A stretch of 64,000 bases of DNA from Isoetes taiwanensis (Eukaryota > Streptophyta > Lycopodiopsida > Isoetales > Isoetaceae): contig JAJEKV010000025.1 in NCBI GenBank assembly GCA_021234155.1, forward strand, positions 18,715,558-18,779,557. The letters run 5' to 3'. Positions 44,327 through 57,867 of the stretch are shown one piece after another (within the stretch, counting starts at the first letter, position 1; every line of letters begins with the position of its first letter). The notes below the pieces were generated by a model. The model had not been told where the DNA came from, did no database searches, and was given only the letters and a program-made list of their open reading frames with translations. The position numbers and the translations under genes are program-made.

Positions 44327-46373
44327 CTAAGCACGCGTGGTGGCATGAATGTTGGCAAGCGTGCGGCCTTCAGCAGCTTGCATGAGCTTGAGAATACTCT
44401 GTCTCGCATTTGGCATGACATTGGGCATGAGTTTATCCAGATCTGGCGCGAAGTGGACCTTTTTTTCATCTTCATGGGGGACTGTGTTGACAGCAAACGC
44501 AGGTTGCGTGTCATGAGGTATGATAGTCAAGGGGCGTGAGGCCCTGGTCTGGCGAGAAACCAAACCAACCCAATTTGACTGCTGTACTGGAGGATTTAGA
44601 GCCTGGTAAATTTCTTCTTGAGCTTGTTGATCCAGAGGAGTGGAGGACGACGCTGCTTGCTGAGGTCGCTGTTGTTGAGGTGGCCGTGGTGGCTTCCTCA
44701 GAACAGGACGTGGGCCTTGTTTGCCATTGGCAACCCAGAGTTGATAAGCCGTGAGTCGGACAGAAGCAGTTTGATTGGTTCCCGGAAGTTGAACTTGGAC
44801 TTGAGGAAGTTGAGGGCATGCCGTAGTGGTATGACCCCATTCTTGGCAAGGATAACACTGAGCTTTGGAAGGATCAAAAGGTTGATGGGGGCCTTGACCC
44901 CGAGATTGCTGACGATTCTGAGATTGTTGATGTTGCTGAGGTTGCTGAGCTTGGTGATATTGCTGAGGTGGATACGATTGTGGTTGTTGTGGCGTGGTTT
45001 GCACCTGGAAAACCATTTTCTGTCTGAAGGGTGTCGGATGAGAACGAGTACACTCCTCCGTGGCATGATTGCACATGTTGCATCATTTACAATGAGGAGG
45101 ACCATTAGTGGAGTTGCATTCATTGCCAAGATGACCTTGATATTTACAGATGTGGCACCATATCTGAGTGCGTTGAGGAGCAGCTTGTTGAGGCTGAACC
45201 GCAATCTGAGGAACCATGACAGGGGGCATGAAGGGTAGTTCCGTGGGGCAACACCTCGTGAGGAGACGTTGACTGAGTGATTGACTAATTCGATAGCCTG
45301 CTCCAAAGTCTTAGGATGCAGGTACTCGGTCATGAGACGAATGGCAGGAGGAAGTCCTTGCAGAAACCAGATGAGAATATGGCTTTGCTTGGGGTACTCC
45401 TGGAGCTTGCTGACCAAAATGTGAAGGCGATCCGCGAAATCACGCACAAATTCCGTGGGTTGTTGCTGTAGATCATTGAGTTGCTTGAGCAGGAGTTGAT
45501 CATCATCTGTGGTGCCATAATGAGAGAGAAACGCAGTCTTCATCTCTTGCCAATTTTGTTTCCAATGGCTTTTGTTGGCCATGAGCCACTGATGAGGGGC
45601 GCCTCGCAGCGTGGTAGGAAAAAATGTGGAACTTGAGTTGAGGTTGAGCACGGCCATTGAGAATAGCCAGGGCCTCAAATTCCTCTATATGAGCTTGAGC
45701 ACTTTGATCCAGAGGCTTCCCTTTAGTATTTCCAAAGGTGGGGTACGTGAGTTTGAGATTTTGAACAGGAGATGGAGGGGGTCCTTGCGCATAGACAGGT
45801 GGAGCATAAGCAGGAACATAGCTTTGGGGAACAGCCGTGGGCTGGGAACAAGGCGGCATAGGAACAGAAAAACCCAGAGGACTGGAGAGAGGAGCATCCT
45901 GTGGCGATGGATCATGGGTGCCCTCATCATTAAGCTTGAGATCAGTGAGATTATAGACAGGAAGGGCGTGCTGAAAAGATGGGGATGTCTGATATTCGTG
46001 AACATGGAGAGGGCCGAAAGAAACATGAGGGTAGCCCATCCCGGCAGGAGGAGAAGAAGGTTGCGATGGCGTGACCAGAGGGGATATGTATGTAGGTACT
46101 TTTCGGAGTTTGGAAATAATGAGGAGTGGGCTGAACAGGTGTATGATGGGGCGACTGGGGTTGAGAGCAATGCTTACACACAGGAGGAGATCCTGGGCGA
46201 GAATGAACTTGAGGAGTAGGCGGTGCCGACTGTGCTCTTGAGCAGACACGACCTCCTTCAATATCATACTCAGTGTCGAACATGTCTCGAGCAGCTTCGC
46301 GATGCTGATGGCGCTCCAAGCGAGCCGCCGTTTGGCAAAGAAGTTCTTCAGGAGTAAAAGCACGAGCGGACAT
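44327..46373 (-). pseudogene. gypsy gag with zinc knuckles
   Basis: The start MSARAFTPEELLCQTAARLE lies at 46373. Downstream frames carry a Pro-rich region, a capsid-like stretch (TLRGAPHQWLMANKSHWKQN, FLSHYGTTDDDQLLLKQLND, EFVRDFADRLHILVSKLQ) and CCHC knuckles, CHICKYQGHLGNEC-like near 45140 and CYPCQEWGHTTTAC near 44850, separated by a Gln/Pro-rich linker. At least two frameshifts interrupt it. Confidence 0.8.
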
Positions 46374-46485
46374 GGTAAATAGAAGGAAAGAAGAAAGATC
46401 AGACCCGACAGCGGCGACAGTGTTTAGAGTCTGGGTTCGGGATCTCCTGTGAGACAGACCTCTGTGAGGACCATCCTGACTGAGT

Positions 46486-46877
46486 GTCACGGGGGATTTT
46501 GCAAAGGAACAGAAAGAGAGAAACAGGAAAGAACAACAACAAACAGTGAAGATAATGATGCTTCCTTGATATCACTGAGTGTACATGAGCTCTCGGAAAA
46601 CGAGAGAAAGACTAGAGACAAGGACTAAAACTCATCTAGAAAACTGAGTTCTAACTCTACTCATATATATAGTACAACGGCCTTGGGCCCAAAATAGGTG
46701 TTTGGCAGATCTTGCTACCAACTCCTGAATCAAAGCCTGATTTCCCAGAAATCTTGCAGTGCCTTCTATATGTGCCTGGAATCACGCTATGTGCTGACTG
46801 TACTTCTGCCGGTGCGTCATTTATCTGTTCTCTGTCTCTTCTTTGGCGTGGTCTTTGTCGTGGTCTTCTTCCTCCAG
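46486..46877 (-). mobile_element. probable 5' LTR of the Tat/Athila-like element
   Basis: The segment directly upstream of gag ends near GTGACA (46486). It has an ATATATAT TATA-like box at about 46663-46670 in the coding direction and a clean boundary near 46877 against an interrupted family 1 LTR. I could not find a matching 3' LTR, so the boundaries are inferred. Confidence 0.45.
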
Positions 46878-48324
46878 GGCCTACCTAGCTGCGGAAGCGT
46901 AAACATACATGTCAGTATACAACATCAACATCACATGGCCATCACGAAGGATGGCTCACCACATATCTGCATATACAAAGATCAGTACATCACATATGGA
47001 GATCCTACCCAAGGCTCAGACTCAAAGGGGATGACTGACGGCTTGGGTCTCCAGAGGTCATTGCAGACAGAATTCATGGCAAATGGATTTGGCTGGCATA
47101 AGAACATGGCTTAGGGTAGTCCACTCCATCCGCCCCCTCCTGTGCACACTTTGTAGAGTAGGTTGAAAAGTGTTGGGACCTGACTGTAGCCCGCCGGATG
47201 CATAGCCAAAGGGCCTACTCCTGGGTTGCAACCCCCTTAGGTCCGATAGGGCAGGTAGGGATCACTCCCACCAGAGGCTAGCATGCTGACTCAAGGTGAC
47301 TAGAGGGCCACTGCCCGTACTCGACTTGAACTCCATGGAAGGTGTACACCACCCCAAGAGTGTCGAACCCATGCAAAGCCCTCACGCAGTGGCAGAGCAT
47401 TAGGTCTAGTGCACTATAGTCCCCGATAGGCTTTACTACCAGAGGGACGTGATCATGAGTCAGGACATAAATCTCCTTGTAAGCCAGTCTGGCCCCTTCA
47501 CCCAGGTGTGGCTCTTGTACACATGCCGAATTTAATAGTGCATTAAAGAGGGCTAGCTAGGAGCATCATACTACTAAGCTTTAAGGTCTATATCCCCCTT
47601 CCCAATACAATGAGTCCACAGAGATCATCATCCCATACATATCACAGAAGAACTAAAGAATAAGATTTAATCTAAATCACAGAGTTAGGTTCTTTAGTTA
47701 AGGCTTGGTATCTAGAGGTCTAGATGGCTGCTATGGGCAATTCAATAGGCTAAACCTACTTATTCAATGTCTGGGAGGCGGATTAGACTATTGAATTGAT
47801 AAAATGCCTGATCCTTGGCTTGCTCCTCCTGCTTTGAACTCGACCATGCTGCAGAACTGCTAGAAGATGAAACTAGAAAGAGAAGCTGATGAGCTAAACT
47901 GCTCAGACAGACTTTGGGAGGCGAGATTGGCTCTTGGACCAAGCAAAACAGAGCCATAGAAGGTTGTGGACGAAAATGGAAAGTTAGGGTTTCCTATACT
48001 TATATAGACTAAGGTTTAGGGCTAGGGTTTCCCATTATCCCCTTGAGCATGTGGGATAATTGGTATGGCCCACTTGCCTTTATTAGCTAAGTGGCATAAA
48101 GTGTACACATGGGTAAATGTGTACACATGGATAAATGTGCACATGGATAAATGTGCACATGAATAATTGTGTACATAATTAAATGTACACACCTTGCAAG
48201 TTGCCCCCTAGGGTGCTACTTGCACGGCTACACGTCGGCGTACACGTCAATCGGGATGGCGTGTATACATGACGAGGCAGTACAGTATACGTCCTGGGAC
48301 CGTATACTGTGCTGGAACGTCACA
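46878..48324 (-). mobile_element. Ty3/gypsy LTR, family 1, nearly full length
   Basis: On the minus strand it starts TGTGACGTTCC at 48324 and runs through both the U3 and R-U5 halves seen in other copies. It lacks about 170 bp at its 3' end, where the Tat/Athila-like element begins. It shows more divergence than the 53947 copy. Confidence 0.7.
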
Positions 48325-50590
48325 TGTATAGAAGAGATGGAGTGAGATTATATGAACCAATAGTCTATATATTCTGAGAATTACCTTACTGTCGGGGAAA
48401 CAATGCTAAATCCCGAAGTAGGGAAACAAGGATCCCTGGTTCTGAGGTACACACCTCTGATAGTTTATGACTTTGACCCTTAAGACAATAAGAAATTGGA
48501 TAACCCTTTGGCGGTTGTTAACAAAGGTTCGAACATAGGGGCTTTCTATTATGAGGTCGAGAGAGTTTAATGCCTCCATCTCATTATGAGGGAGCCAAAG
48601 ACGAGAACATTTGAAACCAATCAAAAGTTGAAGTTGACATGATAACTTAAGAAAATAGGTTAATTGTGATAAAGCATGGTTTATATTGGGAACATAAAGG
48701 ATATTTAGCCGAAGGAGCCTTTAGAAAAGCTCTTCAACTGGGTTAGTAACCTTCGGAATTATGGCATAATCCAATGAAGGCGTGATAGTTTATGTACGGG
48801 ACTGAAGTACCATAAGGCACTAAAGGAATAGTTGAAGTACCTGGGGACGCTATCAAAATGTAGATGGCATATAGAATTCCAACATATAGTTGGCCACTGT
48901 GCGTTTGGGAAGTAGGTGGCTCAGCCACATCATAAAGGTACATAGACAGTGGGTTTTGTTTCAAGGAAGTACCAAGGTTACACTTTAGCTAAGTTAGAGC
49001 AGAGGTTTAGTATTGTGGAATGAGGACATATATTTACTATGTATATACTATGTACACATACGATAAACATATTGAGAGGTAATCTATGCAGTGACGTGGG
49101 GAGAGAAAGACGAGCGTACCCCACACCTACCAATGGAGGGTCTAGAGTATGTATAGAATGTGCAAACAATAGTCAATCTGTTGCATGCTAAGGTAGGATG
49201 TTGTAGTTGGCACTTGAAATAAATGTCAACGGGCAATAGAATAAAGCTTAAGATGATGGGGTTGAACAGTACAATAGTACAATTCCAAGATGGGTAGCGA
49301 ATAGCAGTTAGCTGCTAGAAGCTCGAATATGTATTGCATAGACACCGAAGACTAGATCTCCCACATGATCCATACCCGAATCAAACAGAGGTGAACGCCA
49401 TGGATTTCATGGAGGTATAAGTTAGAACATATAGGGCTCGAACATCGATACGTATTGTTCGAAATGCAAGGCTCACAAAATGCAAGGCAGGCACCCTGAT
49501 GACTCCACGTAACTTACGATTCCTACGAAGGCTTACGCGCTAACTTAGGTCATGACTATGGCTTAGATGATGATGGCAAGTCATTTGTAATGCCACAACA
49601 TGGGCATGTCATCATGATAGAAAAAACCTAATGACTAACATTTCTAGGGTGAACGACAACGCTGAATCCTAACTCCCAATGATATATGGGTTAACAACAT
49701 AGGGGGGCATATAATAGCGGCTTAGAAGCCACAAGATGGTTAACAGACCTGAAGGATTAAATGGATTCGTGACTCTATTGAATAAAGGTCATGACCAAAG
49801 GGTGAATTGTATACGCTGTGTCACGTGCAAAGGCTGGGATAACGAAAATGACCATGGACGTAGAAAGCATATTAAAGAAGAAAAGGAATGAAGGACCCTG
49901 GTTCATGATATTTAGCGGTCCGGATGGGAAGGTTATTACCTCCACGATCTTTGGATGAATGTCATGACTAGGTGGGTCTTCCCTATCATGCAAAGATAGA
50001 TTTTTGGGTTGAAAGGCAGCAAGAGTTGAAAAGCTCTTTAAAGGTTTGGTGCATGGCTTAGGGAAGAAGACTTCCATTTCCTAGGACAACGTGGTGGATT
50101 GAATTCATCAAGAAGTTTTTCTAATAAAGAGGCTCATAGTGAGAGGTGCTTAAGTGGTACTATCTTTTGGGATATTCACATAAACCCTTGGAATATGTAA
50201 ATTCATTTATGGTACTCACTGATGCTTAGGCACTAAAGCCGAACCATATCTAGATACCCTAGAAGGAGATGACTAGTCAACAATGGTTGGATGCCATTAG
50301 ACCATTATGGTAGAACAAATCCAAAAGAGGATAGGCCATCGTCAATTTGACAGGCGTGTGACAAAGGCAATTAATCACTGCCATATAGGTAGTGAAGATT
50401 GGCAGGTAACCCAGTTACCCCAATTATGCAGTGTATTTCCTTGAAACAGCTTAATAGAGCCGTCAGGAAGAATAGATTGTTAGACTTCCAACAGTAAAGA
50501 CCATGTCTAAGCAAGAAGAGACTATATGAGCTTGCCCAAAGCCATTGGCCACTTAATCCGGGAATTTCAGAACCTTTTTCTTGACGAAAT
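48325..50590. other. decayed sequence upstream of gypsy pol
   Basis: No coherent ORF or domain is visible. Position and orientation suggest the former gag-protease region of the element at 50591-55438, but I cannot show a zinc knuckle or protease motif. Confidence 0.3.
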
Positions 50591-53390
50591 CCAGAACCTA
50601 CCACACTTTAGGGGATTGGAATGTGAGATCGCAGTTGCACCCCGTACCAAACCTATAAGGTGTCGTACTGTATGAGCACCCCAAAATTGGCAGAGCTTAA
50701 GAAGCAATTACACGAATTTCTCAAGCTGGACTTCATTCTCCCAAGTGTCTCACTGTTTGAAGTTCCTACTCTATTTGTCAAGAAAAAGACGACACCTTAA
50801 GGATGTGTATTGATTATCGACAGTTGAATAAGCACACCATCAAAAACCAGTATGTTTTACCGTGGGCCGATGACCTTAGGACCAACTGCAAGGAGCTAGG
50901 TATTTCTCCAAGATTGATCTTTGGTCGGGATATCACCAGATATGAATTAAGGAGGAGGACATCCATAAGTCAGCCTTTCGGACTCGCTATGGGCATTATG
51001 AGTTCGTTGTTATGCCATTTTGGCTAATCAATGCCCCTGTCATATTTATGAGGCTAACGAATGATGTTCTTCGCGAGTACCTAGAAGAATTTGTCATCAT
51101 CTTCTTCGATGACATCCTTATTTATAGTAAGACCTTGGAGGACCATGAACGCCATCTTTGAGTGGCCCTACAGAAGCTGCACCGCCATCAACTTTATGCT
51201 AAGTCCTCTAAATGTAAGTTTGCAACCACCAAGGTGGATTATTTAGGACACATTATCTCTGCTGACGGAATTTCCGTAGATCTAGCCAAGATTGACGCAG
51301 TGAACGAATGCCTCGCTTCTATAAATATGTCTGAGGTAAAAAAATTTCTGGATTTAGTCAGATACTATCGAAAATTTGTTAAGGATTTTGCTAACATAGC
51401 AGCCCCCCTCACTGACCTCACAACGCATGAGAAAGTAAGGGTCTGGATAATACATTGGAAGGAGAAAATGCAGACAGGATTCCAGCAATTGAAGGATGCA
51501 TTGACCATTGCTCCAGTTCTTAAACTACTATATCCTCAGAAGGATAAGTGGGTTGCCACTGATGCGAACAAGATAGCTACTAGAGGTGTGTTAATGCAAG
51601 AAGGATGGGTTATCGCCTACGATTTTAAGAAAATGAATGATGCAGAGCAGCGATACTCAACACATGATCAGGAATTACTAGTAGTTGTGTGCACTTTGCA
51701 AATTTTGAGGCATTATCTCCTTGGAAAAAAATTCCAGTTGGACATCGATCATCAGAGCCTCCAATCTATTTTCATGCAACCCCATCTTAACCTTCAACAA
51801 CGACGATGGATGGAATTCTTGGAGGAATAATGTTGTCTACAAATCGGGCAAACATAATATTATTGCTGATGCCCTTCCTAGACATCCTTTGATAATCCAC
51901 ACGCATTATAATGCCATCTCTACTCTCACCAGTGAGTTTGGAAAGACAATTGAGCAGGTTATGCCAACAGATCTTGAATTTTTGGAAGTCTAGCAAAGTT
52001 TGTCTAAGGAGTCTAAGACGGACAAGGAGCACGAAGCCTTTCGTCATTTTAAGAAGGAAGGTAACCTCCTTTATTATAAGAAGAAATTATGCGAGCTAGA
52101 AACATCAGGGGTTTCGAAGCTCATTTTCCATGACACACATAATAGTCCAATAACTCGACATGCAATGAAAACCTACTTCAAGATCAGACCTAGCTACTTT
52201 TGGCCTAAAATGAAGAAGCATATTTCCGGCCACATTAAGCAATGTCAGCTATGTCAATAAACCAAGGCAAAACAGTAGCGGATTCAAGGAGAATTAGAGC
52301 CGTTGGTAGTTCCCAATGCAAAATGGAAAGTCATCACTATGGATTTCATTGTAGGTCTTCGGCGAACTCTTAGGGGATTTGATGCCTTGATGGTAGTGGT
52401 CGACAAGCTCTCTAAGATGGCACTTTCTTGCCATGGCGCACCACTGATACCGCCTTAGATACGGCACTATTGTTCTCCAAATAGATTTTTTCTCTTCATG
52501 GTATGCCATGCACCATCATTATGGATCACGATCCTAAGTTTGTTAATGCATTTTGGAAAGATTTTTTTGGCGCTATACAGACCAAGCTCGCCATGAATAT
52601 GGCAGATTGTTAGATCGAGCGCACCAATTGAATCATTAAGGATATGTTATGTAATTATGTCTGGAATAAGCAGTTGCAATAGGCAGATTATATCCATTTG
52701 ATGGAATTCGCCTACAATAGTACCAAACAGGAGTCCTCCAGAATGTCTCAATTTATGATTAACTATGGGTACCAATGCCTCATTCCAGACACGTGGCATG
52801 GTCCTGTTTCCAAGGTGGAAGTATCCCAACAATTGCTTACGGATATGCAAGCCTTGATAGACGAAGTCCGTGGGTATTTTTTGACAGCCAGAAACAATCA
52901 AGAGAGTGTTGCCAATAAGCATCGCACACCACGTGAGTTCCAAATTGGCCAAACTGTCAGGTTGAAGATTAAAGTTAAACATGCTAAACTCTGGTGACTG
53001 TAAGAAACTGGCACCACGATGGGCGGGACCCTTTGAGATCACCCAATGAATAGGCCCTCAAGCTGCACATCTGAAAGTCCATAAAGTGTTTCATGTAAGC
53101 CTTTTGAAGAAGCATAAGCTAGATCCAAATGAGATACTTGATACACCAACACTTCTAAAAATGACTGATGAACAATTGGAAATCATACTAGAGCTCTTCT
53201 TGATCGAGCATATAAGCAAACTAGAAGGACTCAAACCCTACAATACTTGGTCAAGTAGAAACAATTACCAACGGAAGATGCTACTTGGGCCCTTAAAGCA
53301 GATCTCGATAAGGCTTACCCAGACTTCATGTGATAGTGCCAGGGTCGGACCATCCATGATGCTATCGACTCGAATTCCGACGGTAAGCAA
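50591..53390 (+). pseudogene. Ty3/gypsy pol (RT, RNase H, integrase), heavily mutated
   Basis: RT fragments: MCIDYRQLNKHTIKNQYVLP, then [20 protein letters not shown] with the catalytic DD at about 51105, and YAKSSKCKFATTKVDYLGHI, then EVKKFLDLVRYYRKFVKDFA. RNase H: WVATDANKIATRGVLMQEGW (the usual first Asp is present) and QELLVVVCTLQILRHYLLGK. Integrase: HIKQCQLCQ zinc end, WKVITMDFIVGLRR, and late pieces up to FHVSLLKKHKLDPNE at about 53130. More than ten stops and shifts make it inactive. Confidence 0.85.
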
Positions 53391-53934
53391 TTAAGTGCTA
53401 GATCCGACAGGGATCATGCAGGGGTTGGGGCTAGATGCATCATAGGAATGGGGATGGGCATCTAGCCATGCTAGGACGTGTTCGCCTACGGCTATAATGG
53501 GAACGATACCATTCCTTACGCCGAGCTGAATCGCAGGTCTTAGGCATGATAGGATTCCCTTTTTCTTTGTTTTCTTCTTTCTTTCTTTAAAAGGGGGTGG
53601 TTCCTTCAACCACAATCTTTACATTATATTTGTAAACATTGATGTACTCCAAATCTGCAGGCCAATAGCGGTTATGTGGTGCTGCAGCTTTTTAGGGGTC
53701 ACTGAGGGCTCATGTTCTTGTTTTTTATATATGCTTTCTTTTGGGAGTGATGTCTGTTGCCAGTATGTCCACTGAGGGCCAACCTTGTACTTTCCTTATG
53801 TGAGAGACTATGGTTCTAAACTATGATCATGAATGATTTATCTATGTAACTACTGACCTAGATATGTTTCTTTAGTAATTTACCCTTTTCGTATCCACAC
53901 CGCTTAACTCCAATGCTGAGGACAATATTATTCC

Positions 53935-53946
53935 AAGGGGGGAGAA
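53935..53946 (+). other. polypurine tract
   Basis: AAGGGGGGAGAA immediately precedes the LTR start TGTGACGTTC. It marks the plus-strand priming site and identifies the following LTR as the 3' LTR. Confidence 0.88.
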
Positions 53947-55438
53947 TGTGACGTTCCACATATTCAGACGGTATATGTATGAATACCATGACACCTCATA
54001 TTTTGGGACCATTATAGATTAAACTAAAAAGGTTTAAGTCAATTATGCTAAAATGTTAGCTAGTTAAGCTAATTAATAATTAAATATCTAGTTAATTATT
54101 ATTAATTAGTATACTTCAACCAGTAAGGTAAGGCCACTTGGACCAAGTCGATTGGCCCAGGATACTTGCCTATCTGGGAGGCAATTAAGTGGGTCTCTAA
54201 CCCCAATTCTGCCCCAAATTGATTTGAGAGGATCTGGTGAAGAAGGAGCTGCTTGATCATCCCTAACCCGGCCAACTATATGGAGACCTTGAGAGATAAT
54301 GGCTCTAGCCAAGACACAGGTTAGTACTTAGATAGATTGAGCTTCTAACTAACCCTTGTATGTGTAGTTATATGACTAATCTCTATTTCATGCTCTAATT
54401 GAGGTTATTGATGGATATATTTATGATGATTGTTCTCTTTCTGTTCCTCCTATGTTGTAGGGATTAAGGGTGATCTAAAGGCGAGTGGTAGAGATGTTCC
54501 TAATTAGAATTTCTTAAATACCATTAATGCGGCCTGTGCACAAGAGCCCACCTGGATGTGGATGTTATGTCAAGAATGAGCACCAGATAATGGGTACAAT
54601 GGTGAAGTGGGGATGGAGCCTTGCTGAGCGCGGCTACTGGGGCTCCTACAGTATGCTAGGCTTATAGTCGGTCACTGTGTGCAGGATTGGTATGAGTCTG
54701 ACACCTCTTGGGTCACAGATCAGGTCCCGAAAGGACAGCCTGGGCTCGATAGGTGCAGTGATCTGACCTATGGATTTTGGGGGGTGAGTTGGGTATGGAT
54801 GCGTGGGCGCCGGTGGTGTCACAATCCTCTAGCGCACCCATGGAACCATTGTGTCCCGAAAAGAGATTCATCCCTGGCCTGCCTCATCAGACCCGGGAGA
54901 TGTAATTCGGAGTAGTCTCAGAGGGTGAATCCATGAAGTTACATCTCCAGAAGGCTACATTCACGCCATAGTATGTTCTAGACTATCTCTGCAAAGTGTG
55001 CACAGGAGGGGCGGATGGATTGGACTACCCTAGCCATTGTTCTACGCCAGCCAATGCCATTGTCATGACTCTGTTTGTTGATATTCAGAGGCCCTTACCG
55101 TCAGTTGACCCCCATGAGTCTAAGCCCGGGGTAGAACCTTCATTTTTGATGCATTTGTTATGTGTATTGATCCTATGTGATGGATGGGTTCTCCCTCGTG
55201 GTGGCCTATTATTATGTATATTGTTGCTTGGTGCTGACATGAGTGTAAGCTTCTGCTCTACAGGATTTTCCATGGAAGGCGTGGGACGAATGACACCTCC
55301 GTATCCTTCACTTGGACACTTTTCCAAATACAATTGGCCCAAGTCAGACGGAGGGCCTTTCCATGGTGATTGAGTTGCCATGGGGGAGAATTTTTCGTAA
55401 TACGATGGGAGCATCGTATAGGTTCGGAGAACGTCACA
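53947..55438 (+). mobile_element. complete 3' LTR, family 1 (1492 bp)
   Basis: The ends are a perfect 10-bp inverted repeat, TGTGACGTTC and GAACGTCACA. Five other full or partial copies occur in the window. This is the best reference copy. No tRNA primer site follows, as expected for a 3' LTR. A 5' partner in the same orientation is not present upstream in recognisable form. Confidence 0.9.
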
Positions 55439-55990
55439 TGGGTTAAGTGCCATAAGGTCTTATATTGTCAAAAATTTTACATCCATATAATACTTGTACA
55501 AGCATTTTTGTCAGTCACAAATATAATATACCTACTCCCATATAAATACTTATTTCAAATATGTACTAGACAATATATCTAAAAGTATCCCAAACTCGAT
55601 AATCCTTCTTCATATGCACAGATCAGAAGAGCTCTTCCCACATATAACTTTTTTTTACTACGACTTTATATGGTATATGCACAAAGTTATTACTTGTGTA
55701 TGTCGTATATGTATCCCTTCATAAAAAAAAACCCTAAAGTTCACTTAGTGGAGTTGTTATGGCTAGTATAATGTGATCCTCCCTTGTAAAAAATAAAAAC
55801 TATATTAAGCTTTGAGTCCACATCATCATGCCACATTATCAAAATGGTCACATCATAATCCTAGTCACCCAAGAAGTTGCCATGCTCAAACTCAAGCTTT
55901 CTGAACTAAAGGTTGCCTAGTTAAAAGTTCAAGTGTTTTTTGCCACCTTCGCAATGGAAATGTATCATAATGTCTCACTGTACAAATTTT
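55439..55990. other. no gene recognised
   Basis: Flanking AT-rich DNA after the LTR. No direct repeat of a target site could be verified because the 5' LTR is missing. Confidence 0.4.
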
Positions 55991-55999
55991 TACCATGCC

Positions 56000-56066
56000 T
56001 ATTACTACTAAGGTTTTTCCCTCGAAAACCCTTCGGGGCATTGATTTTTTAGTCCTGACAGTAATA
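56000..56066 (-). repeat. structured hairpin family, copy D (minus-strand orientation)
   Basis: TATTACT (56000-56006) pairs with AGTAATA (56060-56066). In minus orientation the core reads a TAAAAAA block, CCCCGAAGGG, then GGTTTTC-GAGG-GAAAAACC, matching copies A-C. It lies about 25 bp before a SINE 3' end. Confidence 0.6.
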
Positions 56067-56084
56067 CATTGTTGTGCTCTTTGA

Positions 56085-56150
56085 TCGGGTCCCATAGACC
56101 TGTTGGTCTCCATGGACAATAAAAAAACATTCAATTCAAATCAATTCAAC
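56085..56150 (+). mobile_element. SINE-like 3' end with (TTCAA)n tail
   Basis: GGGTCCCATAGACCTGTTGG and GGTCTCCATGGACAATAAAA match the inverted segments at 6819 and 23135. The tail consists of several CATTCAATTCAA-type units. Confidence 0.55.
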
Positions 56151-57349
56151 TCTAAGAAATCAATGCATAGGAAAACTACTTCAAAGCAGCGTTCGCCATT
56201 TTAAGAACAAATTGTAGTATTCGCCTATTTTAAGAAAACAATTAGAGAAATGAATCTGAAATCATATAAACATCAGAGAGATCTAGAAGAGGCCATGGAA
56301 GCTAAAATTTGGTGCATGGAGATGGACTTGGTTTGAGTAATAAGAAGCTCAAAATTGAGCCATGACATGGGAATTTCCTTCACAAGGGAATAGACTTTCG
56401 ATGTACTAAAAGCAGAGTGGAGAATAAAGGAAGAAGTGAAACATTTCAAATATACGAGCAACCAAATCTGCAACTGAGGAGGAAGTTCAATGCCCCGGTT
56501 TCTCATAAAATTTCAAGACTCCTCATCTTGAAGGACTTCTAAATATGAATCTCAGAAATCTGGGTTTTAGATTTGGACCGTTTGGAATATGGAGGAACTA
56601 GAGGATTGGAACTCCAAGGGGCAAAGCTCAGGTTCCTAGGCTCCTTTGCACGATTGATCCTAATCTACTCTAGAGAGATAGATAGACAGACACATCTTTA
56701 TGTCCAAGGAAGCTCACAAAGCTTATGGGACACAATACACCTAGATGGGACCTACCCCCACCACTGTAGATGCTTGAAGTAGGTCCTTCATCTGCTAGCT
56801 TTACAATGATCATGGCCACTTTCACAACAAAGCGTTGAACCCATGACCTTGGGCATGGCAGTTTAAGGCCTTACCACAAGAGAACCCTAAAGTAAGAGCT
56901 CTTGAGCCTTGCATGCCATAATCCCCCCTCCCTCTTTTTTTCAAGGGGCTAAACCGCTGACAAGTGCTTTAATTAATAATGAAAGCGTATGTGCACTCTA
57001 AATATATATATTTTTTTTAAGGACTTGAGCCTTTATTATCCAGAGAAAGTTACAAAGTAGTGCACTCTAGATATACGCACTAGTACATGCAATCGAATAC
57101 ACCACTGAATATATTGAAAAACGTACAAAAATATAAAGGGAACCATTATGCTAGATATTGATTGTTTTGCGTCAATGTCAGACATTTACGATCAATGTGA
57201 AAATTCACAACAAGAAAAATGGTGGCTAATTCAATCTCTATGTGCGAGCGATGAATATGGTTTTGATTTAGAAAGTGGCCTTCATTGTAAATGCCAAGAA
57301 TAAATCTAATTGTGTCATTTACAAGCAATTTGTGGATCTCCTCTATTTG
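56151..57349. other. non-coding, with two probable LINE tails
   Basis: At about 56935-56995 and 57008-57060 a T-run is followed by CAAGGGGCTAAACC or AAGGACTTGAGCC and then TTATTA/TTAATTAATAATG. On the minus strand these read as plant LINE 3' termini with poly(A). Nothing else is recognisable. Confidence 0.4.
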
Positions 57350-57612
57350 CATCTGGGTGTTTGGTCTAGTGGGTAACACACTAGTCCTAACAACTACAAG
57401 TCTCGAGTTTTTTGACTTGTTGGGCGTCAAATCCCACAGATGCAATGTAAAGTGGTTTGGGGCAGGGCCCAATTAAGCAATGTAGTGTGGTGTGTGGTCA
57501 CATGTCCAGTTGGATGTTGCTTAGTGGTGTGACATTAAAACAACTATCTATCTATCTATAATTGCAATGTAAAGTGGTTGGGGGCAGGGCCCAATTAAGT
57601 AATTTATTGTGG

Positions 57613-57690
<78 letters not shown>

Positions 57691-57810
57691 ATTGCAATGT
57701 AAAGTGGTTGGGGGCAGGGCCCAATCAAGTAATGTAGTGTGGCGTGTGGTCACATGTCCAATCAGATGCTCCCTAGTGGTGTGACATTAAAACAACTATC
57801 TATCTATTGG
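57350..57810 (+). mobile_element. SINE with repeated 3' body and (CTAT)n tails
   Basis: A tRNA-like start (TGGTCTAGTGGGTAAC resembles an A box) leads into a body with GCAATGTAAAGTGGTT and GGGGCAGGGCCCAATTAAG. It closes with GTGTGACATTAAAACAACTA and CTAT repeats. The body or its end appears three times (from about 57439, 57561 and 57691), separated by CTAT tracts. The largest tract is 57613-57690, about 20 units. Confidence 0.6.
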
Positions 57811-57867
57811 GTCATTCACATGAGAGCTTTTTGCATCAGTGGTTGTAAGCCGCTGATTCAGTGCTTA

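Noticed and set aside
44618-45238. 206-codon plus-strand ORF opposite gag
   Set aside because: It mirrors the gag zinc-knuckle and Gln/Pro-rich coding strand and has no promoter or domain, unlike the antisense ORF at 40059.
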